From Anaerolineae bacterium (GTDB lineage Bacteria > Chloroflexota > Anaerolineae > Promineifilales > Promineifilaceae): a stretch of DNA of 64,000 bases. The position numbers and the translations under genes are program-made. A model generated the notes under the pieces. That model did no database searches. It was not told the DNA's origin and saw only the letters and a program-made list of their open reading frames with translations. Positions 8,267 to 17,840 of this stretch are shown here, one piece after another. Position 1 is the stretch's first letter, and the number at the start of each line of letters is the position of its first letter. The DNA is taken from assembly GCA_030425205.1 (NCBI GenBank), contig JAUIAP010000030.1, forward strand, positions 1 to 64,000, written 5' to 3'.

Positions 8267-11200
8267 ATGAACGCGCTACATCTAACGCTTTTTGGTGGAT
8301 TTTCTGCACAAATAAACGAACAATCTATCGGTGGGCGTGCCACATTTAATTCTGACAAAATCCGCGCCCTGCTGACCTATTTGGCGGTGGAGCAAGACCG
8401 TCCCCATCGGCGCGAAACATTGGCGACGCTGCTCTGGTCGGAGATGAGCGACAGCATTGCCAAGCGCAATCTGCGCCAATCACTCTATCGTCTCAAGCAG
8501 ACGGTCGCAAAATATGATTTGACAGATGAATGGTTAGAGATGACGCGCCAAACGGTGTTGGTGCGGACAGGCGTGATTGAAACAGACATCGGCCGATTTC
8601 AGCAGCATCTCAAATCCTGCCACTCCCTTTCCCCACAACAACTTGCCAATGATGAAACAGCCCTCACGCAGCTACAAACGGCTGTCGATCTCTATCGCGG
8701 CGAGTTTTTGGCCGGCCTGCACGTGGATGATGCGCTGCTGTTTAGCGAATGGCAGACGGTGCAACGTGAGTTGCTGCATCAACAGGCGTTGGGCGCACTC
8801 TATCTGTTGACCGCTGCACGACTCCAGCGCGGCGAGTATGAGTTGGCGCATCGTTCCGCCATGCGTCAGTTGACGTTGGAGCCGTGGCGCGAGGTGGCAC
8901 ATCGACAGGCGATCCAAGCCTTAGCGATGCAGGGGGAGCGCACAGCGGCGTTGGCGCAGTTTGAGCGTTGCCAGACGTTATTGTGGGAAGAGCTAGGGGT
9001 GGATGTTTCGGCCGAAACCCAACAGCTCTACGACGACATTCTCGCCAATCAGTTTGAGGCGTTCGCAGAAACCGAACTGACGCGCATGTACAACTTTCCC
9101 GTTCAGTTGACGCCATTTATCGGCCGAAAAAACGACATCACCACGCTGACCGAACAGCTCGCAGATCCCGACACGCGCTTGCTAACGATTGTCGGCGTGG
9201 GCGGTATGGGCAAGACACGTTTGAGTGTGAAAACGGCTGAAACGTTGGCCGAGCAGTCGGGGCTGTTTAAAGACGGTCTCTATTTTGTGCCGCTGGCGCC
9301 CTTGACCAACCCTGATCTGCTGCCGACGACGATTGCGACTGCGCTTGGCCTCAAATTCTCGGCGACGGCCGCGCCTGAAACGCAGTTGTTGGCACATCTC
9401 AAGGATCGGGCGTGTTTGCTGGTGCTTGACAATTTTGAACATCTCACTGCCGCAACCGACTTGGTCAGCGCGATTTTGGACGCAAGTTTGGCGTTGAAGG
9501 TGTTGGTCACATCGCGCCAGACGCTCAATTTGCCCAGCGAACGACGATTGCCCTTACTGGGGTTGCAGGAGGCTGAAGGCATGGCATTGTTTGCGCAAAC
9601 GGCGCGGCGCATACAGCCGCGCTTCGCAATTTCGGCCGAAAATATCGCCGCCGTTCAAGCTATCCACACGCTCACGGATGGCCTGCCGCTCGCACTTGAA
9701 ATGGCGGCATCATGGACGCGCATGCTCTCTTGCCAGCAGATAGCTGATCAAATCGCCGTCAACAGCGCGACCTTCTTGGAACAGCGCGTCGATCTGCCCG
9801 ATCGGCATCGCAGTATGCGGGCGGTTTTTGAACATTCGTGGGCGTTGTTGAATTCGGCCGAACGCAACACACTTGCCCAAATCGCCGTCTTTCACGGTAA
9901 CGCCTCGCTCGATGCGATTCTCACGATCACCGACGCAAACAAAGCCGCCATCGCCACACTGCTCGATAAATCCTTGCTGCAACGCGCTGCCAATCGTCGT
10001 TTTGCGCTGCACGAACTGCTGCGACAATATGCGGTGGAAAAGCTGGCGATGCAGCCGACCGCTGCCGCGACCATCTACACGCGCCACAGTCGCTACTACC
10101 TTGAGGCGATCCGCGCCTTTCAAAATGGCAGAACGGAGCTGCTGCCCGCGCTACAGGCCAATCTCGACAACATCCGTGCGGCATGGCGTTATGCTTGCGC
10201 AAACGGCGACAATGCGCTGCTCAAATTGGGGCTAGATGGGCTGGTTGCGTTTTACGACCACTGTGATCTACTGCATGAGGCGCTTGAAATGCTGCAACTG
10301 GTCACGTCGCAAGATGATTGGCTGTCCAGCATTGTAAAGACCCATTCGGCCGATTTTCACGTCAAACTTAGCCAATACGATCAGGCGCAGCGGCTGACTG
10401 AACAGGTAATTGCAACGAGCCAATCGGCCGATTGTGTCAATGCCGCCCGTCTCGTATTGTGTCGCACCTTTGAACTAACTAGCCAGCACGCCGCCGCCAT
10501 GACCCAACAAGAGCTCGTTTTGGCGCACTATCAGGCGCAGGGCGATGTCGCCAATATCGGCCGAGCGACGGCAGCACGCGCCAACATCCATTGGCGCACG
10601 GGCAACTATGATGACGCGATTCACGGTTTTGAAACCGCACTCGCCATCGCCCGTCGCCTCGATGATCAGGGTGCCATCGAGACAAATCTTGGCAATCTGA
10701 GCATCGTCTATCGTGAAGTGTCCAGATATGACGAGGCGATTGCCTGTATCAAACAGGCGTTGGCCATCGTCGAGGCGTTAGGCTTACAAGAGGGGATTGC
10801 GCGTCACAACAACAATCTAGGCTTGGTCTATTGGCAGTTGGAGCGACGAGAAGAGGCGTTGGCATGTTATCAAAAGGCGGCACAAATCGCCGAGTCGCTC
10901 GATATTCAACGCGGGGTTGCCATCTGTGTCAGCAACATGGGCGTGATCTACCACGAGTTGGGCCGCTGGCAAGAATCGGCCGAATGTTATCAACGCGCCA
11001 TCAAAATCAGTCGCCGCCTTGGTGTACAGCAAGTGGTCGTCAATGGGTTAGGCAATCTCGGCAACGTCTATATCGACAGCGGACAGTTCGCCGAAGCCCA
11101 TCGCTACATTAAGGAGGCGTTGCACATTGCCGACGAGCATGGGATGCGCGAGGCGCAGGCACGGCTGACCAGTGCGCTCGGTCAGCTATTGGTTGCCGAA

Positions 11201-11668
11201 GAAGACTATCATGCCGCTGGCGCAGTGTTGCCGTCAGCCATTGCCAAGATGCGCGAGCTCAAAACGCGCTACCTCTTGTCGCAGACGTTGGCTCACTGGG
11301 GACGCTGTTTGATCGCGTTTGGGCGTATCAATGAGGCGGTGCGGGCGAATGATGAAGCGGCTGAATTAGCGCAAACGATTGGCCGCAGCAACATCATCCA
11401 CCTCACCAACTGCTACAAAATTCGCCTCCTGCATCTGCAAGGTCAAACCGACGACGCGCTTGAGCTTGCGGCATTGTGCTTGCAAGAAACGCCTGATGCG
11501 GTGGAGCAGGCCGATTATTATTATGAACGCTGGTTGATAGGCGGGAAATCGGCCGATAAAAACGCCGCACACACACGCTATGCGAGCGCATATGAACGGC
11601 AACCTTACTTCACATATAAACACCGACTCAGAATGCTAGGGGTCGTTGACGTGTCAAAACAGACGTAG
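8267..11668 (+). CDS. AfsR/SARP-like STAND transcription regulator
   Basis: At 1133 residues this is a full AfsR-type protein. It has an OmpR-like winged helix (about 3-100), a BTAD domain (about 105-255), an NB-ARC/STAND ATPase with Walker A GVGGMGKT near residue 310 and Walker B LLVLDNFEH near 385, a GLPLALEMAA motif, and a long TPR array (about 680-1100). In this family nucleotide binding and TPR ligand sensing control DNA binding by the N-terminal domains. Target genes are not evident; the structured RNA locus begins 100 bp downstream. ATG at 8267 follows a TTG codon in frame, and I prefer the ATG. Several TCGGCCGA octamers lie within the gene. Confidence 0.92.
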   Translation: MNALHLTLFGGFSAQINEQSIGGRATFNSDKIRALLTYLAVEQDRPHRRETLATLLWSEMSDSIAKRNLRQSLYRLKQTVAKYDLTDEWLEMTRQTVLVRTGVIETDIGRFQQHLKSCHSLSPQQLANDETALTQLQTAVDLYRGEFLAGLHVDDALLFSEWQTVQRELLHQQALGALYLLTAARLQRGEYELAHRSAMRQLTLEPWREVAHRQAIQALAMQGERTAALAQFERCQTLLWEELGVDVSAETQQLYDDILANQFEAFAETELTRMYNFPVQLTPFIGRKNDITTLTEQLADPDTRLLTIVGVGGMGKTRLSVKTAETLAEQSGLFKDGLYFVPLAPLTNPDLLPTTIATALGLKFSATAAPETQLLAHLKDRACLLVLDNFEHLTAATDLVSAILDASLALKVLVTSRQTLNLPSERRLPLLGLQEAEGMALFAQTARRIQPRFAISAENIAAVQAIHTLTDGLPLALEMAASWTRMLSCQQIADQIAVNSATFLEQRVDLPDRHRSMRAVFEHSWALLNSAERNTLAQIAVFHGNASLDAILTITDANKAAIATLLDKSLLQRAANRRFALHELLRQYAVEKLAMQPTAAATIYTRHSRYYLEAIRAFQNGRTELLPALQANLDNIRAAWRYACANGDNALLKLGLDGLVAFYDHCDLLHEALEMLQLVTSQDDWLSSIVKTHSADFHVKLSQYDQAQRLTEQVIATSQSADCVNAARLVLCRTFELTSQHAAAMTQQELVLAHYQAQGDVANIGRATAARANIHWRTGNYDDAIHGFETALAIARRLDDQGAIETNLGNLSIVYREVSRYDEAIACIKQALAIVEALGLQEGIARHNNNLGLVYWQLERREEALACYQKAAQIAESLDIQRGVAICVSNMGVIYHELGRWQESAECYQRAIKISRRLGVQQVVVNGLGNLGNVYIDSGQFAEAHRYIKEALHIADEHGMREAQARLTSALGQLLVAEEDYHAAGAVLPSAIAKMRELKTRYLLSQTLAHWGRCLIAFGRINEAVRANDEAAELAQTIGRSNIIHLTNCYKIRLLHLQGQTDDALELAALCLQETPDAVEQADYYYERWLIGGKSADKNAAHTRYASAYERQPYFTYKHRLRMLGVVDVSKQT

Positions 11669-11766
11669 GGGATGGGCGTTGACACGAAGATACAACTCCA
11701 GTCCCTACAGGAGGGTATAGTAAGATACATTTCGGGGGATTTTCACTTCTCTAATCCGATTTTGCC

Positions 11767-11794
11767 TTGTCGTAAAGTAGACACCCTATATAAT
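11767..11794 (+). promoter_or_regulatory. sigma70-type promoter of the RNA candidate
   Basis: TTGTCG (11767-11772) and a perfect TATAAT (11789-11794) are separated by 16 bp. No ORF follows; the predicted start near 11800 matches the 5' end of the structured region described in the next entry. Confidence 0.7.
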
Positions 11795-11799
11795 GCTCG

Positions 11800-11990
11800 G
11801 CAGGTTTAGTGAGTGACAGAGGAACCCTCCCCGACAAGCACGAACAGTGCAACTGGAACAACATGAGCTAAACTGAGGTGCGTATCTCCCTCTCCTCGAC
11901 TATAGGTACAAACCGTTAGGTTACCAGAATGTGTTTCCCTCCTGACACAGGTAACCGAACGAAAGCGACCCTAATTTGGGTCGTTTTTGT
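11800..11990 (+). ncRNA. candidate regulatory RNA with C-rich anti-Shine-Dalgarno loops
   Basis: About 190 nt lie between a good promoter and a rho-independent terminator, with no ORF. I can fold three elements. Helix 1 pairs CAGGTTTAG (11801-11809) with CTAAACTG (11868-11875) and encloses AACCCTCCCC and a small hairpin (GCAC 11838-11841/GTGC 11847-11850). Hairpin 2 pairs GTGCGTAT (11878-11885) with ATAGGTAC (11902-11909), loop CTCCCTCTCCTC. Hairpin 3 pairs GGTTACC (11919-11925) with GGTAACC (11950-11956) and TGTGT with ACACA, loop TTCCCTCCTG. Each exposed loop is complementary to the GGAGG ribosome-site motif. Such CCUCC loops are known in regulatory RNAs of other phyla. That it represses translation is inference. 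Confidence 0.6.
11964..11990 (+). terminator. rho-independent terminator of the RNA candidate
   Basis: CGACCC (11966-11971) pairs with GGGTCG (11978-11983) around a TAATTT loop, extended by A/T pairs and followed by TTTTTGTTT. This is the expected structure for intrinsic termination on the plus strand. Confidence 0.8.
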
Positions 11991-12097
11991 TTGCCAACAG
12001 CGGGGGCTATTTTCAATGCCGATTGAGGGGGCATTTAACTAAACTGAGCGCAGCGGCGACGATAAGGACCAATATTGGACAGACTGCGGCACGCTAA

Positions 12098-12304
12098 TTA
12101 ACGACCGAGACGTTGTTTTAGCTCTTCTAAGGCTTCTTGAAAAATGATGTTGCCGAGTGCGTTCAACTTGGCCACCTGCACGATTTGTCGCCGACTTTTC
12201 TGCTCAACACGCGATCTTAACTGCCCGAGCGCACGCCGCATCTCATCAAGTGCGACGAGACCGTCTGCTTCCAATTCGTCAAAAAACGACTTTTGACTCA
12301 TCAT
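12098..12304 (-). CDS. small hypothetical protein, 68 residues
   Basis: I do not recognise this protein. It is highly charged and looks wholly helical, with no membrane segment and no cysteine, and could form a helical hairpin or coiled coil. It opens with two ATG codons at 12304 and 12301, preceded by GTGGAGTGA, a fair ribosome site. It lies 19 bp after the stop of the peptide-binding protein gene on the same strand, so the two are probably cotranscribed. Context does not reveal its role. Confidence 0.6.
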   Translation of the reverse strand: MMSQKSFFDELEADGLVALDEMRRALGQLRSRVEQKSRRQIVQVAKLNALGNIIFQEALEELKQRLGR

Positions 12305-12323
12305 TCACTCCACTGAACGCGCC

Positions 12324-14069
12324 CTAATCATCACAAACGACGTTGATCACTTCTGTTTCGACGCGCCATTTGGGGAATGTGTCGAAGAAGTCACGCGGTC
12401 GGTTGATAAATGCGATGGGAACGGGGCGATCATTTTCGGCCGAATGGACACCATCCCCAATCCCAAACGACTGAACATATTGAAAGAGCGAGAGCGCGGG
12501 ACGGTCGGCCGCAAAGGCGCGATTAAACGTTTCATAATGCGGAAAACGGTCTTCTGGCTCCCAAATTTGCCGCGCACTTTCGAGTGCTTCACTAGCTACA
12601 CGATTGTTCCAACCGCCAAAATTCTGCCCGTTGAAGATCGCCTCTTGGCTCCAAAAATCATAGAGATCGGGATCATTGAGCGGATCGACGATGACAAGCG
12701 CGATGTCAAAGTCGCCCTCTTGCAGCGCGGCGTAGTAGCTGGCTGGCTCATGCGCGATTAGGGAGCCAGCGATGCCAACTTCGGCCCACTGTGCGAGCAG
12801 CGTTTCGGCGATGCGGCGATTTTCGGCCGATTCAATCAGTAACAGTCGCACCGATAACGTTTCTACCGTCTCCTCATCAACGTTGCGCTCCCGCACGCTG
12901 GCCTCTTCCGTTTGCAGCAGCCAGCCCGCTTCCTCAAGCTGCGCGATCGCCGCCGCCTGATCAAAGCGGTCGGCAGGCGTTGACCCCGCCGCCCAGCTAT
13001 CAGGCGTAAATGCACCGCTGAACGGCAACCCCTGTCCATTCAAGGCGAGCTGTATAACGGCCGATTTGTCCGTCGCTAACGCCAGCGACGTGCGTACCGA
13101 CTTGTTTTGGGTGATTGCGCCGTCCATGTTGAACAGCAATTGTGCATAACGTGTTTGTGGCGAGGTGAAAAGCCGCATCCCATCGAGCGCAAGCACCAGT
13201 GGAACCGTTTCCCGCGCCACACCGATCACGCTGTCGATCTCGCCAGCCGCGTATGCTTCGGCGCGTGCCGCATCGCTGGCAAAAAAGCGAAAGTCAACGG
13301 CATCGATTCCGATGTTCGCCCACGCAGCGGGGACGGGCAACAGACGCACATAGCCATCTTGCAGCCAATCGTTGCCGGCCAGAAAAACGCCCGTACCGAG
13401 CGGCTGATTGTTAAAGATGTTGTTGCGCAGATCGTTGAGCGTCAAAGACTCCGCGAAAACATGGCTGGGCAAAATGCCGCGACTGACCGCTTGCAGAATG
13501 GGTGAGTAGGGTTGTGGGAGCGTGATGGCAACCGTTTTATCGTCAATGGGGTTGATTTCGGCCGATTGCCACAATGCGCTATCAGAATGCGTCCCATCCG
13601 CCGCCAACAGCCCATAGGTAAATGCGACGTCGCGCGTTGTCACAGGCTGCCCGTCATGCCAACGTGCGCCCGCCCGCAACACAAACGTCACCGTCAACCC
13701 ATCTTCGCTGACGCTCCACGTTTCCGCCAGCGCAGGTTGCGCCAGCCCGTGCCGATCAAAGCGCACCAATCCGTCAAATAGCAGATCGACCAGTACCCGA
13801 TCAACTGGGTTGTCATCTGCCAGCAACGGATTGGGATATAGCGGCGCGCCGACCATCCCGACGATCAACGATCCACCGGCGGCGGGTACGATCGCTTCAC
13901 ATATTGGTTGGCCTGCTGGAATCGGGGTAAAGGTCGCTGTTGGTGCGACGGTAGGGGTGCTGGATGCTGCTGCGATTGGCTCTGGTTGTGGAATAGATAA
14001 AATACTCCACAACAGAAATACTACCGCTCCGACCAGTAGCAGCAACCAGACAAGGTTGGTTCTGCTCAT
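12324..14069 (-). CDS. peptide/oligopeptide ABC transporter substrate-binding protein
   Basis: The 581-residue protein has an N-terminal membrane anchor (about residues 6-27) without a lipobox. A Ser/Thr/Pro-rich linker (about 35-52) follows, then a family 5 solute-binding domain. Diagnostic segments are the early LFDGLVRFD, the strand pair around WSVSEDGLTVTFVLRAGARWHDGQPV, and the late YDFWS/NNRVASEAL region. It should capture peptides or similar solutes outside the membrane. No permease or ATPase gene is adjacent; the only Dpp-type permease in the window is the fused one at 47849-50407. The secG gene lies 56 bp upstream on the same strand. Retention by a signal anchor instead of a lipid is a mild peculiarity. 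Confidence 0.9.
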   Translation of the reverse strand: MSRTNLVWLLLLVGAVVFLLWSILSIPQPEPIAAASSTPTVAPTATFTPIPAGQPICEAIVPAAGGSLIVGMVGAPLYPNPLLADDNPVDRVLVDLLFDGLVRFDRHGLAQPALAETWSVSEDGLTVTFVLRAGARWHDGQPVTTRDVAFTYGLLAADGTHSDSALWQSAEINPIDDKTVAITLPQPYSPILQAVSRGILPSHVFAESLTLNDLRNNIFNNQPLGTGVFLAGNDWLQDGYVRLLPVPAAWANIGIDAVDFRFFASDAARAEAYAAGEIDSVIGVARETVPLVLALDGMRLFTSPQTRYAQLLFNMDGAITQNKSVRTSLALATDKSAVIQLALNGQGLPFSGAFTPDSWAAGSTPADRFDQAAAIAQLEEAGWLLQTEEASVRERNVDEETVETLSVRLLLIESAENRRIAETLLAQWAEVGIAGSLIAHEPASYYAALQEGDFDIALVIVDPLNDPDLYDFWSQEAIFNGQNFGGWNNRVASEALESARQIWEPEDRFPHYETFNRAFAADRPALSLFQYVQSFGIGDGVHSAENDRPVPIAFINRPRDFFDTFPKWRVETEVINVVCDD

Positions 14070-14125
14070 AAATGTTGAATGGGCATTCGCCCGTTCGTAA
14101 CAAGCGGACTAATGTCCGCCCAACA

Positions 14126-14356
14126 CTATGCGCCCCAAACGAAAAACGAAATCAAAACGATAACAAAAAATACGACGGCCAAGCCAATCGTAAACCGGTG
14201 CATGGCTGCATCAACGCCGCGCCGCGTGCGCTGTACGCCGTCGCCACCGCCACCACCGAGAAAACCGCCTAAGTCTGCGCCTTTGCTCTGAACCAGAACG
14301 AGCGCGATCATTGCGATTGAGATAATGATAATAATCACTGCCAAAGCTTCTTTCAT
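14126..14356 (-). CDS. secG: preprotein translocase subunit SecG
   Basis: The protein is 76 residues when started at the ATG at 14356, which gives the typical SecG opening MKEALAVIIIIISIAM; a longer in-frame extension to 14416 has no support. It shows two membrane helices flanking a glycine-rich loop (KGADLGGFLGGGGGD), the hallmark of SecG, with VLVQSKGADL typical of the family. SecG is the non-essential third subunit of the SecYEG channel and helps SecA-driven export. The peptide-binding protein gene lies immediately downstream. Confidence 0.9.
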   Translation of the reverse strand: MKEALAVIIIIISIAMIALVLVQSKGADLGGFLGGGGGDGVQRTRRGVDAAMHRFTIGLAVVFFVIVLISFFVWGA

Positions 14357-14492
14357 GTCTGTGCCTTTTGAACTTAAAACTCTTTTAACGCTGATTGGAG
14401 GCGATCGCCTACCCAAAAGCAGTTTGGCATTATAGCGTTCTGTCCAACGGTTAGCGATGAGATGCTTTCGGCACTTATCAAACGCAAAACAG

Positions 14493-15533
14493 TTAGGGGT
14501 CTAAGGTACGGACAGTTGCGAGGATGTGTTCGGGATTTCGGCCGATTTCCAAATGAAACGCCCGCACTTTATCGATCAACGGTGCAACGGTCGCAAGATT
14601 TTTCAGCCACATCGCCTCGCTGTCATAAAAAACGCTGTTTTCCATCAAGGTTGTCCAGACAGCATCCTGCGTTGCGGAACGAATGCGGCTCTCTTGGCCA
14701 GCGCGACGGGTCAACAGACAAAGATCGACCCCTGCAACGGGCATGGCGCGTGTTTCGGCGAGGCTGGCATCAAAGTCGCGCAGATCAAAAACAAACTTTG
14801 TTTCGTCGCGCACCTGTTCAGGTTTTAGGAGATCGTGCAGTTGGGGAAAGGCGGGAACCATGTCACGGCGCAACTTGGCTCGGCCGACGGGATACCCCAT
14901 CACCATCAGCGGCTCGTGATCGGGCGAAACGTAAATCTGGCTATCCGACAGGAGCTGATAGCCACCCAACACAAGGCGCAATGCCGTTGTCGATTTGCCC
15001 GTATTATGTGGTGCCATCAGCAGCAACACGCGCCCGTTGCGCAGCAGCCCCGTGCAGTGCAGCATCGTATAGCCGACGCTCGTCAATAAGTTGTTTAGAA
15101 CGGTGTTGACGATGCCACGCGCCACAATGTCGGATTCGCGCGCCAGTTCAGGCGTGAGCAAAATCTTCGCCTCTCCCTTACACAGATCGACATGTGCGCT
15201 GCCCCACTCCCCCATTTGAATCATCAACCAGTCGTCTTCCCCTGCAAAAAGATTGCGTGGGTAGAGGTCTTGCGGCGGTGAACCAACCTCCCATTCTGCC
15301 TCGCGCACAATAAATTGTAGACGAAAGGGTGGCTTTTCCAGCGGCGGCGCAGTGGAATACCATTGCAGCGAATGGTCAAGTGCGCGGAGGGCGACGGGGT
15401 CGTTGCTGGTTGTGATGAGCGGCCGACCAAAAATATGATCGTGGCGCACATGTTGTTGATACCCGTCGCGCCGCCCCCAGAAATCCTCTAGGGTTGGCGC
15501 GTGTGTTTGGTAGAGATCGTGGAAATGTTGCAT
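14493..15533 (-). CDS. HPr kinase-like P-loop protein
   Basis: The 346-residue protein carries a P-loop (APHNTGKSTTAL, about residues 173-184) followed by LLSDSQIYV. This is the arrangement of the HPr Ser kinase C-terminal fold, in which a related serine or aspartate acts near the nucleotide. The N-terminal half resembles the variable region seen in HprK-like proteins of peptide-modification clusters, not true HprK of PTS systems. No PTS gene is near. Neighbours upstream are a PhyH dioxygenase (30-bp gap), a flippase and an NTP_transf_5-type protein. A true HPr kinase role is unlikely; small-molecule or peptide phosphorylation is my inference. Confidence 0.7.
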   Translation of the reverse strand: MQHFHDLYQTHAPTLEDFWGRRDGYQQHVRHDHIFGRPLITTSNDPVALRALDHSLQWYSTAPPLEKPPFRLQFIVREAEWEVGSPPQDLYPRNLFAGEDDWLMIQMGEWGSAHVDLCKGEAKILLTPELARESDIVARGIVNTVLNNLLTSVGYTMLHCTGLLRNGRVLLLMAPHNTGKSTTALRLVLGGYQLLSDSQIYVSPDHEPLMVMGYPVGRAKLRRDMVPAFPQLHDLLKPEQVRDETKFVFDLRDFDASLAETRAMPVAGVDLCLLTRRAGQESRIRSATQDAVWTTLMENSVFYDSEAMWLKNLATVAPLIDKVRAFHLEIGRNPEHILATVRTLDP

Positions 15534-15563
15534 GGAGGAGGTTCGCTTCGAGTGACTGTTGCG

Positions 15564-16316
15564 TTACGAACCCATGCCGTAGTCGTCGTGATAGCCGAGC
15601 AGCGTTAGTTCTTTGTCCGTCAGGGTTTGGACGGTTTCGGCCGATAAATGTTGCCGCCGATCACCGCGCTCTGGAATATGGTCTTTGCGCATGTAATGCA
15701 CCAAGAGCGCGCGCCGCGAAGCATCACTCTCGTTGGCTCCGCCCGCGTGCCAAACGTGTCCGTTAAAGATAAACAGATCGCCCGCCCGACCTGTAGCGCG
15801 TATCTCATCGGGGTGCGCCGCATAGCGATCCTCCATCACTTGTTTTGGCACTTTGCCCGTCAAATGGGTTTTGGGGACAAGATAGGTCGCGCCGTTTGCC
15901 TCTGTAAAGTCGTCGATCATCCAAATCGCGGTACAGGCATAGTAGTCGCCGTTTTCGGGGGTGCCGCTGTCGTCGGTGTCGCAGTGCCAAAGCTGGCGTG
16001 CACCCGTATTGGGCAGTGCGTCGCGGGCGTTCAACATGCTGACTCGCACATCGTCTCCCATCACCAGCTTGCACGCTTCGAGAGCGTAGGGGTGGGCGTA
16101 GATCGGCCGAAAAATATCTCCCTTATCCGCCAAATTTGCCAACCGGCGCGTGTTCGCTTCCATATAGTTTTCACTGCCCGCGTTCTCACCCTCTTTCTCC
16201 CACAGATATTCCAAATGATCACGCAGCCGCTCCAACTGCTCGCCATCCAACGTCTGCGGCAAATGAATAAAGCCAATTTCGGCTAACTGTTCTCGTTGTT
16301 CTGCTGATAAGTTCAT
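15564..16316 (-). CDS. phytanoyl-CoA dioxygenase (PhyH) family protein
   Basis: The 250-residue protein shows the iron-binding facial triad of 2-oxoglutarate oxygenases: HCDTD (His and Asp) and the distal His in FNGHVWHAGGAN. The conserved ATYLVPKTHL/GDLFIFNG strands are also present. It should hydroxylate a small molecule or a lipid with Fe(II), O2 and 2-oxoglutarate. I start it at the ATG at 16316, which has GGAGAAAAGGA upstream; the frame stays open to 16454, but the extension looks non-coding. It sits between the flippase (158-bp gap) and the HPr kinase-like gene on the same strand. The substrate is unknown. Confidence 0.88.
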   Translation of the reverse strand: MNLSAEQREQLAEIGFIHLPQTLDGEQLERLRDHLEYLWEKEGENAGSENYMEANTRRLANLADKGDIFRPIYAHPYALEACKLVMGDDVRVSMLNARDALPNTGARQLWHCDTDDSGTPENGDYYACTAIWMIDDFTEANGATYLVPKTHLTGKVPKQVMEDRYAAHPDEIRATGRAGDLFIFNGHVWHAGGANESDASRRALLVHYMRKDHIPERGDRRQHLSAETVQTLTDKELTLLGYHDDYGMGS

Positions 16317-16474
16317 TGCGTCCTTTTCTCCAGTCGATCGTCGATCGAATCTCATTGGGATTTCAATTTGGCATCGCCAGCTTGCGTCATTACCTATGGA
16401 TACGCGATCTAGGGCATAATCAATTTCATAAAATATAACATTTTTATGGATCAAAATCCTTACGGTCGCGGCAC

Positions 16475-17791
16475 TTAATTCAAAACTCGTTCCTGAATCT
16501 CACGACGCAGCCAAAACGCATAGAGCAACCCACCGCCGACAGCCGACCCCCAGCCACCAGCAGCGAAAATTTGCGCCACCTGTTTTAATGTCGTTGGGGC
16601 GATCAGCGCAAGCAGCAGGTACTGCCCGACAGCCAGCACAACGAGACATGCGACAAATCCCCACGGGCGCGTTGCCAAAAAGAGATTGAGCCAGACGGTT
16701 GCCACGCCGAAACCGATCATGGCGATGCCGAGCCAGCCGAGCAAGGGGGCTGCCTTGGCGTAGCTTGCGCCGAAGAGCAGGGTGATGATCCATTCGCCGC
16801 CGACCAAGAAAACGGCGGTCGCGGCGACAGTGGGCAGAATGATGAGGGCAGCCGCTTGGACAAGGAGCTTATCGGGCAGATTGCCCGCGTTGACGCGCTG
16901 GACAATGCGCGGATAGAGGATGACCGTCACGGCTCCGGGCAGAACGGCTAAGACACGCCGCAGGACGACTGCGCTGGCATAGTTGCCGGCTTGTTCGGCC
17001 GAAAATACGCGATTGACCCAAATCAAATCAAAGTTTTGCAACCCCATGTAGGCGGCATATGCGATAAAGGCGGCGACCGATAGCTGATACCCTTGTCGCA
17101 TCGTCTCATTGGGAACGGCCGTGCCCGATTGCCAAACGCCACGCCCCAAAAACCATGCCGCCACCCCGATCGAGATGAGCCCGCCCAGTGGATAGGCGGC
17201 GATGGCGACGGTGGCACGACTGCCGATCAGGGTGATGAAAAGGATGGCGAGCAAAAATCGGCCGAATGCAAATCCTGTTCGCGTCAGCCCAAATCCTAAA
17301 AACTTCGCCTGCCCTTGCAACATGCCTGCCAAAACTGGCCTTACAAACGCGACGATCACCATGCCGCCCAAGAACGTCACCGCCAAGACGGGGATATTGA
17401 GCCATTGCGCCACTGGACGTTGCACAATGACCAATCCAATCGCCGCCAATAGCCCAAGCCAAACGCTCTGACGCAAAAATCGCTGCAAGATTCCGCGCGC
17501 GCCCGCAGCATCCCGTTCCGCCACAAAGCGTGCCACCGTTGGTTGCAACACGGAACAGGTCGTCACAATAATCAACACCAGCGCATTGACCGTCTGCACA
17601 ATGGCAAACTCACCCACCGCCAGCGCACGCCCAAGATAGACGTGAAAGCCGTAGTCGGTCACGTTGGTCAACATGTCGATGATGAATAACAGGGCGGTTT
17701 GTTGCAGGGCAGGGGAAAAGCGCGCCTTCAGATTGTCGAATTTTGACTTTGGTTTCAGCGCGAACAAGCGATCCTCAGCATAGCATCGCAA
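16475..17791 (-). CDS. polysaccharide flippase-like membrane protein (MATE/MOP superfamily)
   Basis: The 438-residue protein is almost entirely hydrophobic, with 11-12 predicted helices and short loops. It opens its core with TALLFIIDMLTNVTDYGFHVYLGRALAVGEF, of which the early DYGFHVYLGR stretch is typical of Wzx/oligosaccharide flippases. Such proteins move lipid-linked glycans across the membrane. The start is uncertain: no ATG fits, and TTG at 17791 or the TTG eight codons later (preceded by GAGGATCGC) could serve. It follows the nucleotidyltransferase gene by 49 bp on the same strand, so the two are likely in one transcript. Confidence 0.8.
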   Translation of the reverse strand: MRCYAEDRLFALKPKSKFDNLKARFSPALQQTALLFIIDMLTNVTDYGFHVYLGRALAVGEFAIVQTVNALVLIIVTTCSVLQPTVARFVAERDAAGARGILQRFLRQSVWLGLLAAIGLVIVQRPVAQWLNIPVLAVTFLGGMVIVAFVRPVLAGMLQGQAKFLGFGLTRTGFAFGRFLLAILFITLIGSRATVAIAAYPLGGLISIGVAAWFLGRGVWQSGTAVPNETMRQGYQLSVAAFIAYAAYMGLQNFDLIWVNRVFSAEQAGNYASAVVLRRVLAVLPGAVTVILYPRIVQRVNAGNLPDKLLVQAAALIILPTVAATAVFLVGGEWIITLLFGASYAKAAPLLGWLGIAMIGFGVATVWLNLFLATRPWGFVACLVVLAVGQYLLLALIAPTTLKQVAQIFAAGGWGSAVGGGLLYAFWLRREIQERVLN

Positions 17792-17840
17792 ACATCAGGG
17801 CAACGCCCGACGCGACATGATCGTTCTATCTGATTCGACG

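Noticed and set aside
11800..11990. 6S RNA, SRP RNA or tmRNA
   Set aside because: The size would suit 6S RNA, but the fold is three separate hairpins and not one long rod with a central bubble; no SRP tetraloop or tRNA-like end is seen.
14493..15533. True HPr kinase/phosphorylase of a PTS
   Set aside because: No PTS genes are nearby and the N-terminal half does not look like the HprK N-domain; an HprK-like tailoring protein fits better.
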